From NCBI GenBank assembly GCA_018644665.1, contig JABGQA010000104.1:56031-120030 (forward strand): 64,000 nucleotides of DNA, read 5' to 3'. Origin of the DNA: Candidatus Poribacteria bacterium. Its GTDB lineage: Bacteria > Poribacteria > WGA-4E > GCA-2687025. The notes under the pieces were generated by a model that saw only the letters and a list, made by a program, of their open reading frames with translations, was not told where the DNA came from and did not search any database. The translations under genes were made by a program, and so were the position numbers. Below, piece after piece: positions 1-8,674 of this stretch (position 1 is the first letter of the stretch; each line of letters starts with the position of its first letter).

Positions 1-44
1 CGCGCCTGCCGTTGTGTCGACGCGTGAGCGTCAGGCGTTTGGGA

Positions 45-1685
45 CTAATACATCCCGCCGCCGCCGCCGGGAGGACCTGCGGGCATGGGCGGGTCGTCCT
101 TGGGCAACTCGGCGATGAGCGCCTCGGTCGTCAGCATGAGACCGGCGATGCTCGCGGCCTTCTCCAACGCGATGCGCGTGACCTTCGTCGGGTCGATAAC
201 GCCCATCGTGAACATGTCGCCCCACACCTCGCCGCGCGCGTCGTAGCCGTAGTTCGCGTCGTCGCTCTTGCGAACGGCGTCCACGACCAGCGAGTCTTCG
301 AGACCCGCATTACGCACGATCTGGCGAAGCGGCTCCTCGAGCGCGCGACGGACGATCTCGACGCCGACTGCCTCGTCCTCGTCGGAGGTGTCGACACTGT
401 CGAGGACCGACAGTGCGCGCAGGTATGCCACGCCGCCGCCGGGGACCACGCCCTCTTCGACGGCCGCGCGCGCCGCGTGCATCGCGTCCTCGATGAGCGC
501 CTTCTTGTTCTTCATCTCGACTTCCGTGGCCGCCCCGACGTTGATCACCGCAACGCCGCCGGACAGCTTCGCGAGACGCTCCTGGAGCTTCTCACTGTCG
601 TAGTCGGAAGTCGTGTCTTCGATCTGCTGACGGATCTGATTGATCCGACCGCGGATCGCGTCCTGGGACCCGGCGCCCTCGATGAGCGTCGTGTTGTCCT
701 TGTCGATCACAACGCGCTTGGCGCGACCGATGAACTCCGAGTTGAGCGTGATCGAATCGAGCTTCACGCCGAGTTCCTCGGACAGCACCTGGCCGTTGGT
801 CAGGGTGCCGATGTCCTCGAGCATCGCCTTGCGACGGTCGCCGTAGCCTGGCGCCTTCACCGAAGCGACCTTGATGAGACCGCGCAGCTTGTTCAGCACG
901 AGCGTCGCGAGAGCCTCGCCCTCGACGTCCTCGGCCAACACAAGCAGGCTGCCACCGGCCTGGGCGACCTCGTTCAGCAGGGGAACGATGTCCTTCAGCG
1001 CGGAGATCTTCTTCTCGTGGATCAGGATGTACGGATCCTCGAGCTCGACTTCCATGCGCTCCTGGTCCGTGACGAAGTACGGCGACAGGTACCCGCGGTC
1101 GAACTGCATGCCCTCGACCACTTCGACCGTCGTGTCCAGCGACTTCGCTTCTTCGACGGTGATGACGCCGTCCTTGCCGACCTTCTCCATCGCGTCGGCG
1201 ATCAACTCGCCGATCTCGACTTCGTTGTTGGCGGAGATCGCGGCGACGTGCGAGATCTGCTCGCGCGACTCGTGCGGCGTGCTCAGATCGGCAAGCGAAC
1301 CGACAATGGCTATGGTGGCCTTGTCGACGCCGCGCTTCAGGCTCATCGGGTTACGGCCGGCGGTGACGTTCTTGAGGCCTTCGCGATAGATCGCTTGGGC
1401 GAGAACCGTCGCCGTCGTCGTGCCGTCACCGACCTCGTCACTGGTCTTGGAAGCGACTTCCTTGACCATCTGCGCGCCCATGTTCTCATAGGCGTCTTCG
1501 AGCTCGACTTCCTTCGCCACGCTCACGCCGTCCTTCGTGACCGTCGGCGCCCCGTAGGACTTGTCGAGGACGACGTTGCGGCCCTTCGGCCCCATCGTGA
1601 CGCGGACCGCGTTCGCCAGCGTGTCTACACCACGCTTGATGGCGGAACGAGCTTCCTCGTCGAATGCCAACTGCTTGGCAGCCAT
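45..1685 (-). CDS. groEL: 60 kDa chaperonin GroEL
   Basis: ATP-dependent chaperonin that forms the double-ring folding chamber in the cytoplasm. The 546-residue protein has the family's usual length and sequence throughout: an N-terminal MAAKQL start, the ATP-binding region [13 protein letters not shown] followed by the [11 protein letters not shown] motif near residue 86, and the Gly/Met-rich tail, here PPGGGGGMY. The ATG is preceded by GGAGA. It lies 24 bp downstream of groES and is surely co-transcribed with it, so it should share the CIRCE control seen upstream of groES. The tail is shorter in GGM repeats than in E. coli GroEL and ends in tyrosine. Only 44 bp follow it in the window; they hold a weak hairpin (19-32) without a T-run. 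Identification is secure. Confidence 0.99.
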   Translation of the reverse strand: MAAKQLAFDEEARSAIKRGVDTLANAVRVTMGPKGRNVVLDKSYGAPTVTKDGVSVAKEVELEDAYENMGAQMVKEVASKTSDEVGDGTTTATVLAQAIYREGLKNVTAGRNPMSLKRGVDKATIAIVGSLADLSTPHESREQISHVAAISANNEVEIGELIADAMEKVGKDGVITVEEAKSLDTTVEVVEGMQFDRGYLSPYFVTDQERMEVELEDPYILIHEKKISALKDIVPLLNEVAQAGGSLLVLAEDVEGEALATLVLNKLRGLIKVASVKAPGYGDRRKAMLEDIGTLTNGQVLSEELGVKLDSITLNSEFIGRAKRVVIDKDNTTLIEGAGSQDAIRGRINQIRQQIEDTTSDYDSEKLQERLAKLSGGVAVINVGAATEVEMKNKKALIEDAMHAARAAVEEGVVPGGGVAYLRALSVLDSVDTSDEDEAVGVEIVRRALEEPLRQIVRNAGLEDSLVVDAVRKSDDANYGYDARGEVWGDMFTMGVIDPTKVTRIALEKAASIAGLMLTTEALIAELPKDDPPMPAGPPGGGGGMY

Positions 1686-1709
1686 GTGGTTGTCTCCTTC
1701 AGCTAGTCG

Positions 1710-2000
1710 CTATCCTGCAATCTTCGCGAGGATGTCTTCCTCGCGCAGGATGAGGTAGTCGTCATCGTCGTATGTGATCTCGGTGCCGGCGTACTTGCCG
1801 AACAGCACCGTGTCGCCGGCCGCCACGTCCGGCGCCTGCCGATCGCCACTGTCGAGAACCTTGCCCTCGCCTACGGCGACGACCTCTCCCTGCTGCGGCT
1901 TTTCCTTGGCAGTGTCGGGGATGATGATCCCGCCGACCATCTGCTCATCCTCTTCGACCCGCTTCACTAGGATGCGGTCATAGAGAGGAGTGATAGCCAT
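1710..2000 (-). CDS. groES: 10 kDa co-chaperonin GroES
   Basis: Heptameric lid of the GroEL chamber. The 96-residue product is full length. It begins [14 protein letters not shown], carries the mobile-loop region around [20 protein letters not shown] (residues 17-36), and ends with the conserved [11 protein letters not shown] segment. It is the first gene of a two-gene operon with groEL. The start at 2000 is supported by GGAGAG just upstream and by the invariant N-terminus. A 299-bp leader separates it from the GH1 gene, and that leader contains a CIRCE operator. Confidence 0.99.
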   Translation of the reverse strand: MAITPLYDRILVKRVEEDEQMVGGIIIPDTAKEKPQQGEVVAVGEGKVLDSGDRQAPDVAAGDTVLFGKYAGTEITYDDDDYLILREEDILAKIAG

Positions 2001-2218
2001 TGCTACTCTCCGTGTTTCTGTGAGTGTTCGAGCGGCCGTCGATGTCGCTACCCATTCGACCCCGCTCGCGCGCGACCGTCCGTACTACGCAATGAGCGCG
2101 CCAACGCGTTGAGCCCGGTGGCCATGCGGATCGGCGCGCGCCACGAGCCATTATGGCACGGATTGGCGCGGATGGGGATGCCAAATAGGCACTGTGCGGG
2201 CTTCCGGCGTGGGTCAGT

Positions 2219-2245
2219 CTGGCACTCTATCGCTGAGAGTGCTGA
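2219..2245 (-). promoter_or_regulatory. CIRCE element (HrcA operator) of groESL
   Basis: The arms CTGGCACTC (2219-2227) and GAGTGCTGA (2237-2245) are separated by exactly 9 bp. They match the CIRCE consensus TTAGCACTC-N9-GAGTGCTAA at 7 of 9 and 8 of 9 positions. It lies 219 bp upstream of the groES start codon in the non-coding leader. HrcA repression of groESL through CIRCE is established in many bacteria. I could not assign a convincing -35/-10 pair; TACACT (minus strand, 2255-2260) is a possible -10. Confidence 0.85.
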
Positions 2246-2299
2246 TCGCCGCTGAGTGTAGGCGACCCCGATTCTGAGACGCGCCGGTTCGTCGCTAGG

Positions 2300-3598
2300 C
2301 TAGAGAATGCGGGACTCGCACGCGCCGGTGTAGTACTTGCCGCTGGGCTTGACCGTCCGTTCTTGGGTCTCGGCATCGACGTCGACTAACCCGAACTTCG
2401 GGGACATCCCCTCGCCCCATTCGAACCCGTCCAGGAACGACTGGTGGTAGTACCGCTCGATGGGAATCCCCGCGTCCCTCGCCGCGACTACCTGCGCCAG
2501 ATGGTCGTGTATGAAGCGCCCGCGCGTCGCGTCATCCGCTGCGGCGACGCCATTCCCCGTGATGAACAGCGGCTTCCCCAGCGATTCGTGACAGGCTTCG
2601 CAGACGCGCCGCAATCCTTCGGCGTCGATCTCCCACCCTAGGTCACTTGTCGGCGCCGAGGAGTCGGGTCGCTCCACGATCCGTCCGCGCGGATGGAAGC
2701 GGACACGGAAGCGTCGGTAGTAGCTGACGCCCACGAAGTCCGTGAAGTCCCCGCTGCCTTCCGGGAAGTTGTTGTACCGGTGCGGGAACCCGTAGGGCGG
2801 CAGGAAGTGCCCGCGCGCGTGGGCCATTGACGGCTCGTCCTGGAACAGCTGCTCGGCAAGCCATGTGGCGAACCGGTCGCGCTTCTTGCCGGGACGTGAG
2901 GGCGCGAAGTCCATGAAATGGAGAGCGATCCCTACGCGCGCATCCGGCGTCCATCCCTTGCCCCGGTAGATCTCGTGGATGTGCTTGTGTGCGCGGATGT
3001 GTGCGCGCAGCATGTTGCGCACGGAGAGGCGGTAGCCCCGCAGATGCCGGTTGCGCGTCGCGGGTGGCCAGTTCCGCTCGAGGTAGCCATGGAATGCGTA
3101 GACGGTCGGCTCGTTCACCGTGACCCAGTCCGTGACGAGGTCGCCCAGCCGATCCACGACCACCTCGACGTATGCCAGGAAGGCATCCAGGATCTCGCGG
3201 TTTTCCCAGCCTCGCGCATCCTCGACCCAGAGTGGGTTCGTGAAGTGGTGTAGCGTCACGAGCGGGACGATGCCCTTGTCGCGGAGCAGTCCCAACTCTT
3301 CACGGTACCGCGCGAGCGCGTCCTCGTCCCATCGCCCCCGCTCAGGCTGGACGCGGGCCCACTCGATGCTCATCCTGTAGGTCTGTTGATGCATCTGCGA
3401 TAGCAGATCGACGTCCTCGGCGACGCGCTCCCAATGACCGCCCGCGTCGCGCGTGTGCGAGCCGTCGCGCGTCTTGCCCGCGTCGCAGTGGCGCGACCAA
3501 CTGTGTGCCACGTCGCCGCCTTCGATCTGCGTAGCGGACGTGGCGCAGCCCAGCAACAGGTCGTCCGGGAGCGCGATCACGTTGGCGCCGTCGCTCAT
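2300..3598 (-). CDS. Glycoside hydrolase family 1 protein, nucleophile Glu replaced by Gly
   Basis: Beta-glucosidase-type (beta/alpha)8 barrel of 432 residues, normal for GH1. Visible family features are the N-terminal LLGCATSATQIEG, YRMSIEWARVQPE, and TVNEPT with the acid/base Glu163. The nucleophile motif, normally I/V-T-E-N-G, reads ITGNG. Codon 348 is GGG at 2555-2557, one transition away from GAG. A classical retaining hydrolase would be disabled by this change. The protein may be inactive, may have a different role, or the base may be an error. No signal peptide is seen. The start ATG has GGGAGC upstream. It follows the ABC exporter by 21 bp on the same strand, so the two are probably co-transcribed. 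Confidence 0.88.
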   Translation of the reverse strand: MSDGANVIALPDDLLLGCATSATQIEGGDVAHSWSRHCDAGKTRDGSHTRDAGGHWERVAEDVDLLSQMHQQTYRMSIEWARVQPERGRWDEDALARYREELGLLRDKGIVPLVTLHHFTNPLWVEDARGWENREILDAFLAYVEVVVDRLGDLVTDWVTVNEPTVYAFHGYLERNWPPATRNRHLRGYRLSVRNMLRAHIRAHKHIHEIYRGKGWTPDARVGIALHFMDFAPSRPGKKRDRFATWLAEQLFQDEPSMAHARGHFLPPYGFPHRYNNFPEGSGDFTDFVGVSYYRRFRVRFHPRGRIVERPDSSAPTSDLGWEIDAEGLRRVCEACHESLGKPLFITGNGVAAADDATRGRFIHDHLAQVVAARDAGIPIERYYHQSFLDGFEWGEGMSPKFGLVDVDAETQERTVKPSGKYYTGACESRIL

Positions 3599-3619
3599 GC
3601 TGTTCGCTCCCGGCGCGAT

Positions 3620-5650
3620 CTAGATGACGCTGCCGTTGGTCAGGTCAGGGATGTCGTATTCATCGTTAGCCGATCCACGGCGGCCTGCGCGAGGCTCTTG
3701 CTCCGGTTCGTCCGGGCCGGCACGGTCGCCGTTCAAGCGGAACTGCACGTCATGCAGGCGGGCGTACAGGCCGCCCTTGTCCAGCAACTCTTCGTGGCTG
3801 CCCGTCTCCACGATGGAGCCATCCTCCAGGACGATGATCTGATCGGCGTGCTGGACCGTGGACAGCCGATGCGCGATGACGAACGTCGTGCGGTTACGCA
3901 CGAGGTTGTCGATCGCCTGCTGGATCAGCATCTCCGTCTCGGAGTCGACGGACGACGTGGCCTCGTCGAGGATGAGTATCCGCGCGTCCGCGAGGATCGC
4001 CCGCGCGATGGAGATGCGCTGCCGCTGCCCGCCTGAGAGCTTCACTCCCCGCTCGCCGATGAGCGTGTCGTACCCGTCAACGAGGTCGGAGATGAACCCG
4101 TGCGCGTTCGCGGCCTTGGCGGCCTCGATGAGATCGTCGTCCGTGGCGCCGTGCCTACCGTACCTCAGGTTCTCCTTGACCGTGGCGTTGAACAGGAAAG
4201 GATCCTGTAACACGATCCCGATCTGCGACCTGAGCGAGTCTAGGTCCACCTGGCGCACGTCCTCGCCGTCGACGAGCAGTCCGCCAGCGGAGATGTCATA
4301 GAACCTGGGGATGAGGTTCACAAGCGTTGTCTTGCCCGCGCCGCTGGGGCCGACGAGCGCCATCATCTGCCCCGGCTTCGCGTGCAGGTGGATGTCGTGC
4401 AGCACCTGCACGCCGTCTCGGTACTCGAAGTCTACGTGGCGGAACTCTACCTCGCCTCGTAGCGGCGGAAGCTGCATAGCGTTTGGCGGCGACTCGACCG
4501 CGGGATCGGTGTCGAGCAACTCGAACACGCGTTCGCACGACGCTAGCGCCCGCTGCACGTGATTGTAGAACCGCGTCAGCCCGGTGATCGGGCCGAACAG
4601 CATCGGCAGGTATTGGAGGAACACGACGAACATGCCGGGATTCAGTTCGCCGTTCATCACCTTCACGCTGCCCACGCCCAGCACGACGAGGATGCCGATC
4701 TGATTCAGGAAGTCCACCCACGGCCGGAACGTCGCGAAGATCGAAGCGAGCCGTACGTTCAGCGTGTAGTTCTCCCGACTCTTCACGTTGAACCGGCCCA
4801 GTTCGTGCTCCTCGCGCACGAAGCTCTGGATGATGCGGATGCCCGAGATGTTGTCTTGTATGAGCGCGTTCAGCTCGCCGACTTTCCTGCGCAGCTCCCG
4901 GAAGTTCCGCCGCAACAGCTTCCCAACGAAATAGGTCGAGAGCAGCAGCAGCGGGGCGGCCGTTAGGCTGAGGCTCGTGAGCTGCCAGTCCCACAGCATG
5001 CAGAAATACAGCACAAATCCAAGTCGGCATACGTCCGTTATCAGCCGGATCACAGGGCCGACGATGACGCTCTCCAGCGAGTTCACGTCGTTCACGACGC
5101 GCGACATCACGTCGCCCGTCTGCTGATCCTCGAAGTAGCTCAGGGACAGCTTCTGCACGTGGCGATACGCCTGGCTGCGCATGTCGAAGATGAGCCCCTG
5201 GCCCACCTTCGCCATGATGATCCCCTGGATCGCCGAGAACACCCGACTGATGACGAACAGCACGAGGAACGCCCCGACGAGGACCGTAGCGGAGACCACC
5301 GCCGGGGACGATTCAGTGAGCCATGTGGACGCCATGTACGCGGCGGCGCGCTGCATGTACGGAACGATCGGGAGCGACTTGCGGAGGTCGGGTACTACGC
5401 CGGAGCGTTCGTCCGTCGTCTGCGCCGGGGCGTGATCGCCGGCGAGGCGCCCGAAGCCCGTGATCTCGTCCACCGCCACGCCCATCACCTGCGGTGGCAG
5501 GACGCTCAGGAACGCCGTGACGAGCGAAAGAGCGAGGATCAGCGCGACGAGGCGCCAGTACGGGCGCGCGTAGCGGAGCAGGCGCGGGTAGGTCTGGCGG
5601 AAATTGACCTTGCGGTCGTCGGCGCCGCCGTGGCGACCCATGCCGCGCAT
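3620..5650 (-). CDS. ABC exporter half-transporter (fused membrane and ATPase domains)
   Basis: Type IV (MsbA/LmrA-like) exporter subunit of about 676 residues. The N-terminal half carries six predicted membrane helices (roughly residues 30-350). The nucleotide-binding domain follows: Walker A GPSGAGKTTL near residue 435, signature LSGGQRQR near 540, Walker B ILILDEATSS near 555, and the switch histidine in IAHRLSTVQ. The substrate cannot be read from sequence; lipids, drugs or peptides are possible. It would work as a homodimer unless a partner lies elsewhere. The start is uncertain: GTG at 5662, ATG at 5650 or ATG at 5641; I chose 5650. It faces pcp divergently and precedes the GH1 gene by 21 bp. 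Confidence 0.93.
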   Translation of the reverse strand: MRGMGRHGGADDRKVNFRQTYPRLLRYARPYWRLVALILALSLVTAFLSVLPPQVMGVAVDEITGFGRLAGDHAPAQTTDERSGVVPDLRKSLPIVPYMQRAAAYMASTWLTESSPAVVSATVLVGAFLVLFVISRVFSAIQGIIMAKVGQGLIFDMRSQAYRHVQKLSLSYFEDQQTGDVMSRVVNDVNSLESVIVGPVIRLITDVCRLGFVLYFCMLWDWQLTSLSLTAAPLLLLSTYFVGKLLRRNFRELRRKVGELNALIQDNISGIRIIQSFVREEHELGRFNVKSRENYTLNVRLASIFATFRPWVDFLNQIGILVVLGVGSVKVMNGELNPGMFVVFLQYLPMLFGPITGLTRFYNHVQRALASCERVFELLDTDPAVESPPNAMQLPPLRGEVEFRHVDFEYRDGVQVLHDIHLHAKPGQMMALVGPSGAGKTTLVNLIPRFYDISAGGLLVDGEDVRQVDLDSLRSQIGIVLQDPFLFNATVKENLRYGRHGATDDDLIEAAKAANAHGFISDLVDGYDTLIGERGVKLSGGQRQRISIARAILADARILILDEATSSVDSETEMLIQQAIDNLVRNRTTFVIAHRLSTVQHADQIIVLEDGSIVETGSHEELLDKGGLYARLHDVQFRLNGDRAGPDEPEQEPRAGRRGSANDEYDIPDLTNGSVI

Positions 5651-5736
5651 TACGTTCCGCACCCGGCGAGAGCGACGGGGCGATCAGGCAGGTCGAGCAC
5701 GCGATCTCCTCATGACCTGATTGGCGTTGCTTCTCT

Positions 5737-5756
5737 CATTCTTACTGTAAGGAATG
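5737..5756. promoter_or_regulatory. Imperfect palindrome in a divergent intergenic region
   Basis: CATTCTTAC and GTAAGGAATG form a 9-bp inverted repeat with a one-base bulge around a central T. It is one of the few AT-richer patches in the 210-bp gap between the divergent exporter and pcp genes. It could be an operator or part of the promoters; the sequence shows only the symmetry. Confidence 0.35.
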
Positions 5757-5860
5757 GACGACGCAAGGAGGTGGGCGGGTTTAGGCGCGGAGCGGATTCT
5801 CGGCGTGGAGCAGGTGAGGTATGCTGTCGCAGCCGCGTCGGCGAGTCGCGAAGGAGAGGG

Positions 5861-6484
5861 ATGGTGACCACGGTTCTCATCACGGGGTTCGACCCGTTCG
5901 GAGGGGGAGACCGCAATCCCTCCGGCGAGCTCGCGCTCGAATTGGCCGAGCGGCACGGGTTAGGCGCCGACGCCAGGGCCGAGGTCCTGCCCGTGGTCTT
6001 CCGCCAGGCGAGTGGCGCGATGCGCCGCCTCATCACTGAGACGCGGCCGGATGTCGTGTTAGCGATGGGCCTGGCGGGCGGCGCGACAACGCTCCGCGTC
6101 GAGCGGATCGGCGTCAACTTCTTCCGCGGCGGCCCCGACAATGCTGGCGACCGGTACGACGGCGAAGAGATCGCGCCTGGAGGGCCGCCGGCGTACTTCT
6201 CGATGTTCCCGATAGACCGCCTGCTGGCTGAGAGCCGCGATTGCGGCGTCCCCGCTCGCGACTCTCTGTCGGCGGGGAGTTACTGCTGCAACGAAGTGCT
6301 GTACGCAGCGCTCCACACGTGCGCGGAGCAGTCGATAGAGGCGAGCGTCGGGTTCGTCCACCTGCCGGCGTTCCCGGACATGGTGGGCGAGGGGTCAGGG
6401 CCGAGCATGGCGCGTGAGGTCCAGTTTCGCGGCCTGCAGGCGATGTTGGGCGTGCTGATCCGAGCCGACGAGACCGCGACATAA
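5861..6484 (+). CDS. pcp: Pyrrolidone-carboxylate (pyroglutamyl) peptidase
   Basis: Cytoplasmic cysteine peptidase (family C15) that removes N-terminal pyroglutamate. It is 207 residues long, the usual size. The N-terminus LITGFDPFGG is diagnostic. The catalytic triad is visible as Glu81 (VERIGVN), Cys143 in AGSYCCNEVLY and His167 in GFVHLPAFP. The ATG at 5861 is chosen because AAGGAGAGGG lies immediately upstream (5851-5860); longer in-frame extension is possible but overlaps the exporter. It leads a run of plus-strand genes and is 17 bp from the aldo/keto reductase, so it may be co-transcribed although its function is unrelated. Confidence 0.95.
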   Translation: MVTTVLITGFDPFGGGDRNPSGELALELAERHGLGADARAEVLPVVFRQASGAMRRLITETRPDVVLAMGLAGGATTLRVERIGVNFFRGGPDNAGDRYDGEEIAPGGPPAYFSMFPIDRLLAESRDCGVPARDSLSAGSYCCNEVLYAALHTCAEQSIEASVGFVHLPAFPDMVGEGSGPSMAREVQFRGLQAMLGVLIRADETAT

Positions 6485-6501
6485 GGGGGGGGTACCGCGG
6501 A

Positions 6502-7266
6502 ATGGAGAGACTCGATTACGGTGACACGGGCATCGAGATATCAAGGCTCTGCTACGGCGTGGGTCACCTGAACAACGTGTGCGACTCGCACGCCGCCGGT
6601 GGCGACCTGCTGAGCGCCGCTTACGACCAGGGCGTGACGTTCTGGGACACCGCCGAGATGTACGACACGCAGTTGCACGTTGGCGCTGGGCTGAGGGCGG
6701 TGGGCCGCGAGAACGTCGTCATTCAGACCAAGGCGGAGATCACGACGCCTGAGGGAATGCGCGCGAGCCTCGAGAAGTCCCTGCGCGAGATGGGCACGGG
6801 GTTCATCGACATCTACTTCCTCCACGCCGTCGCGTCGCCGGAGGATCTGGCGCAGCGCGAGGGCGCGCTCAACGTGCTGCTAGACGCGAAGGAGCGCGGC
6901 GTCATCGGCGCGATCGGATGCTCGACGCACATCTACGCGGGGCCGGTCATGGACGCTGTGGTCGACCACCCCGAGATGCGCATCGTCCTCGCGACCGCGA
7001 ACAAGGAAGGTCGCATGCTCGAGGGAGGGCCACTCGACGCGCACCTCGACCACCTGCGCCGCGCCCACAGCGTCGGCATGGGCGTCAGCCTGATGAAGGT
7101 GGTAGCCGCCGGGAACATCCCGGAGGCCGACATGCCCGACTGGATTCGGTGGGGCTTCGACTGCGAGTTCGCCCACGCGATAAACCTTGGCATGTCGAAC
7201 CGTCCCGAGATCGACCTCGACGCGCGCCTCGCCCACGAGCACGCGCGCCAGAGGCGCGCCGCGTAG
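6502..7266 (+). CDS. Aldo/keto reductase
   Basis: NAD(P)H-dependent oxidoreductase of the AKR superfamily (TIM barrel, cytoplasmic). It is 254 residues, shorter than typical 300-residue members because the C-terminal part after IRWGFDCEFA is brief. The catalytic tetrad is visible: Asp49 and Tyr54 (WDTAEMYD), Lys77 (QTKAEI) and His108 (YFLHAV). A run of G residues precedes the ATG. It is followed after 22 bp by a sulfatase and then a glycoside hydrolase, which suggests it oxidises or reduces a sugar released by those enzymes. The substrate is not evident from sequence. Confidence 0.88.
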   Translation: MERLDYGDTGIEISRLCYGVGHLNNVCDSHAAGGDLLSAAYDQGVTFWDTAEMYDTQLHVGAGLRAVGRENVVIQTKAEITTPEGMRASLEKSLREMGTGFIDIYFLHAVASPEDLAQREGALNVLLDAKERGVIGAIGCSTHIYAGPVMDAVVDHPEMRIVLATANKEGRMLEGGPLDAHLDHLRRAHSVGMGVSLMKVVAAGNIPEADMPDWIRWGFDCEFAHAINLGMSNRPEIDLDARLAHEHARQRRAA

Positions 7267-7288
7267 CGATACCTAACGGAGGCCGTGC

Positions 7289-8674
7289 ATGGAGGGGTCG
7301 GACAGGCTCAACTTCCTGTGGATCTACGGCGAGGACCTCTACCCGAACCTGGCGTGCTACGGCACACCCGTCGTGCAGACGCCGAACTTGGATCGGCTGG
7401 CGTCGGACGGCGTGCGGTACGAGAACGCGTTCGTTACCTGCCCGGTCTGCTCGCCCAGTCGGTCGGCGATCATCACGGGCACGTACCAGACGAGCTTCGG
7501 CGCGCACCAGCACCGCAGCAAGCGCGACGACCCGCTGCCGGAAGGCGTCCGTCTCATCACCGACCACTTCCGCGACGCCGGCTACTTCACGTGCAACAGC
7601 CCCGGCCCACCCTTCGACCGTCGCGGCAAGACGGACTTCAACTTCCACGTAGAAGACCCGTTCGACGGCAGGGACTGGAGCGAGCGCGGCGAAGGTCAAC
7701 CGTTCTACGCACAGTGCAACCTTCCCGACACGCACCGCGACTTCCGCCGCGACCCCGAGCGGCCCGTAGATCCCGACGCTGTCGAGCTTCCGCCCTACTA
7801 CCCCGACCGTCCTTTGACCCGCGTTGACTGGGCGCGTTATCTCGAGAGCGTCCAGGTAGTCGATCGCAAGGTCGGCGTGATACTCGACCGGCTGGACGAT
7901 GAGGGGCTCGCGGAGAACACAGTCGTGTTCTTCATCAGCGACCATGGTCGGGCGCACGTGCGCGACAAGCAGTTTCTCTACGATGGCGGCATCCGCGTGC
8001 CGCTCATCGTTCGGTGGCCGGGGCGCGTGGAGCCTGGCGCCGTCTGTGGCGACCTCGTGAGCGGGGTCGATCTCGCCCCAACGACGCTCTCCCTCGCGGG
8101 ACTGCCTGTGCCGTCCCACATGGAGGGGCAGGTGTTCCTCGGCCCGGACGCCGTACTGCGGGATGAAGTCATCGCCGCGCGCGACCGGTGTGACGGAACC
8201 GACGACCGGATACGCGCGCTGCGGACGCAGCGGCACAAGTACATCCGCAACTACCACCCCGACCGGCTGTACCTGCAGTTCAACGCCTACAAGAAGCTGC
8301 AGTACCCTGTGCTGGCGCTGATGGAGTCGCTACACGCGCGCGGCGAACTCACGGCGGAGCAGGCGCGCTTCATGGCGGATACACGCCCGGCGGAGGAGCT
8401 GTACGACCTTGACGCCGACCCGCACGAGCTGCGCAACCTGGCGGAGAGCGCTGAGCACGCGCCGGTCCTACACGACCTGCGTGGCCGCCTGGACACGTGG
8501 ATCGACGACACCGGCGACAAGGGCGAAACACCTGAGGATCCAGCGATCAGGGCGTACTGGGACGACCACATGGCGGACAACTACGCCCAGGTCATGGGCG
8601 AACGTGGTCTGTCGACAGACATCGCCCCGGACGACTATCTGCGGTGGTGGGAAGAGGCATACGGGACGGCATGA
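7289..8674 (+). CDS. Sulfatase (formylglycine-dependent type I)
   Basis: Arylsulfatase-family hydrolase (alkaline phosphatase superfamily, PF00884) of 461 residues. It has the formylglycine motif CSPSR at residues 54-58 (TCPVCSPSRSAIITG), so Cys54 must be converted to formylglycine by a maturase not present in this window. The downstream metal-site motif SDHGRAH is present. The first metal motif is divergent (WIYGEDLYP in place of the usual DD pair). No clear signal peptide is visible, so it may act on imported oligosaccharides. The ATG has ACGGAGG upstream. The stop overlaps the next gene by four bases (ATGA), indicating translational coupling to the glycoside hydrolase and a role in removing sulfate from a glycan. 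Confidence 0.93.
   Translation: MEGSDRLNFLWIYGEDLYPNLACYGTPVVQTPNLDRLASDGVRYENAFVTCPVCSPSRSAIITGTYQTSFGAHQHRSKRDDPLPEGVRLITDHFRDAGYFTCNSPGPPFDRRGKTDFNFHVEDPFDGRDWSERGEGQPFYAQCNLPDTHRDFRRDPERPVDPDAVELPPYYPDRPLTRVDWARYLESVQVVDRKVGVILDRLDDEGLAENTVVFFISDHGRAHVRDKQFLYDGGIRVPLIVRWPGRVEPGAVCGDLVSGVDLAPTTLSLAGLPVPSHMEGQVFLGPDAVLRDEVIAARDRCDGTDDRIRALRTQRHKYIRNYHPDRLYLQFNAYKKLQYPVLALMESLHARGELTAEQARFMADTRPAEELYDLDADPHELRNLAESAEHAPVLHDLRGRLDTWIDDTGDKGETPEDPAIRAYWDDHMADNYAQVMGERGLSTDIAPDDYLRWWEEAYGTA

Noticed and set aside
12..1706. A 564-codon open frame on the plus strand opposite groEL
   Set aside because: It is the complementary shadow of groEL; the translation is Arg/Asp/Leu-rich and has no ribosome site or family resemblance.
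2150..2184. TTGGCA ... CATAAT as a groES promoter on the minus strand
   Set aside because: The hexamers are 23 bp apart, too far for a standard sigma-70 promoter.
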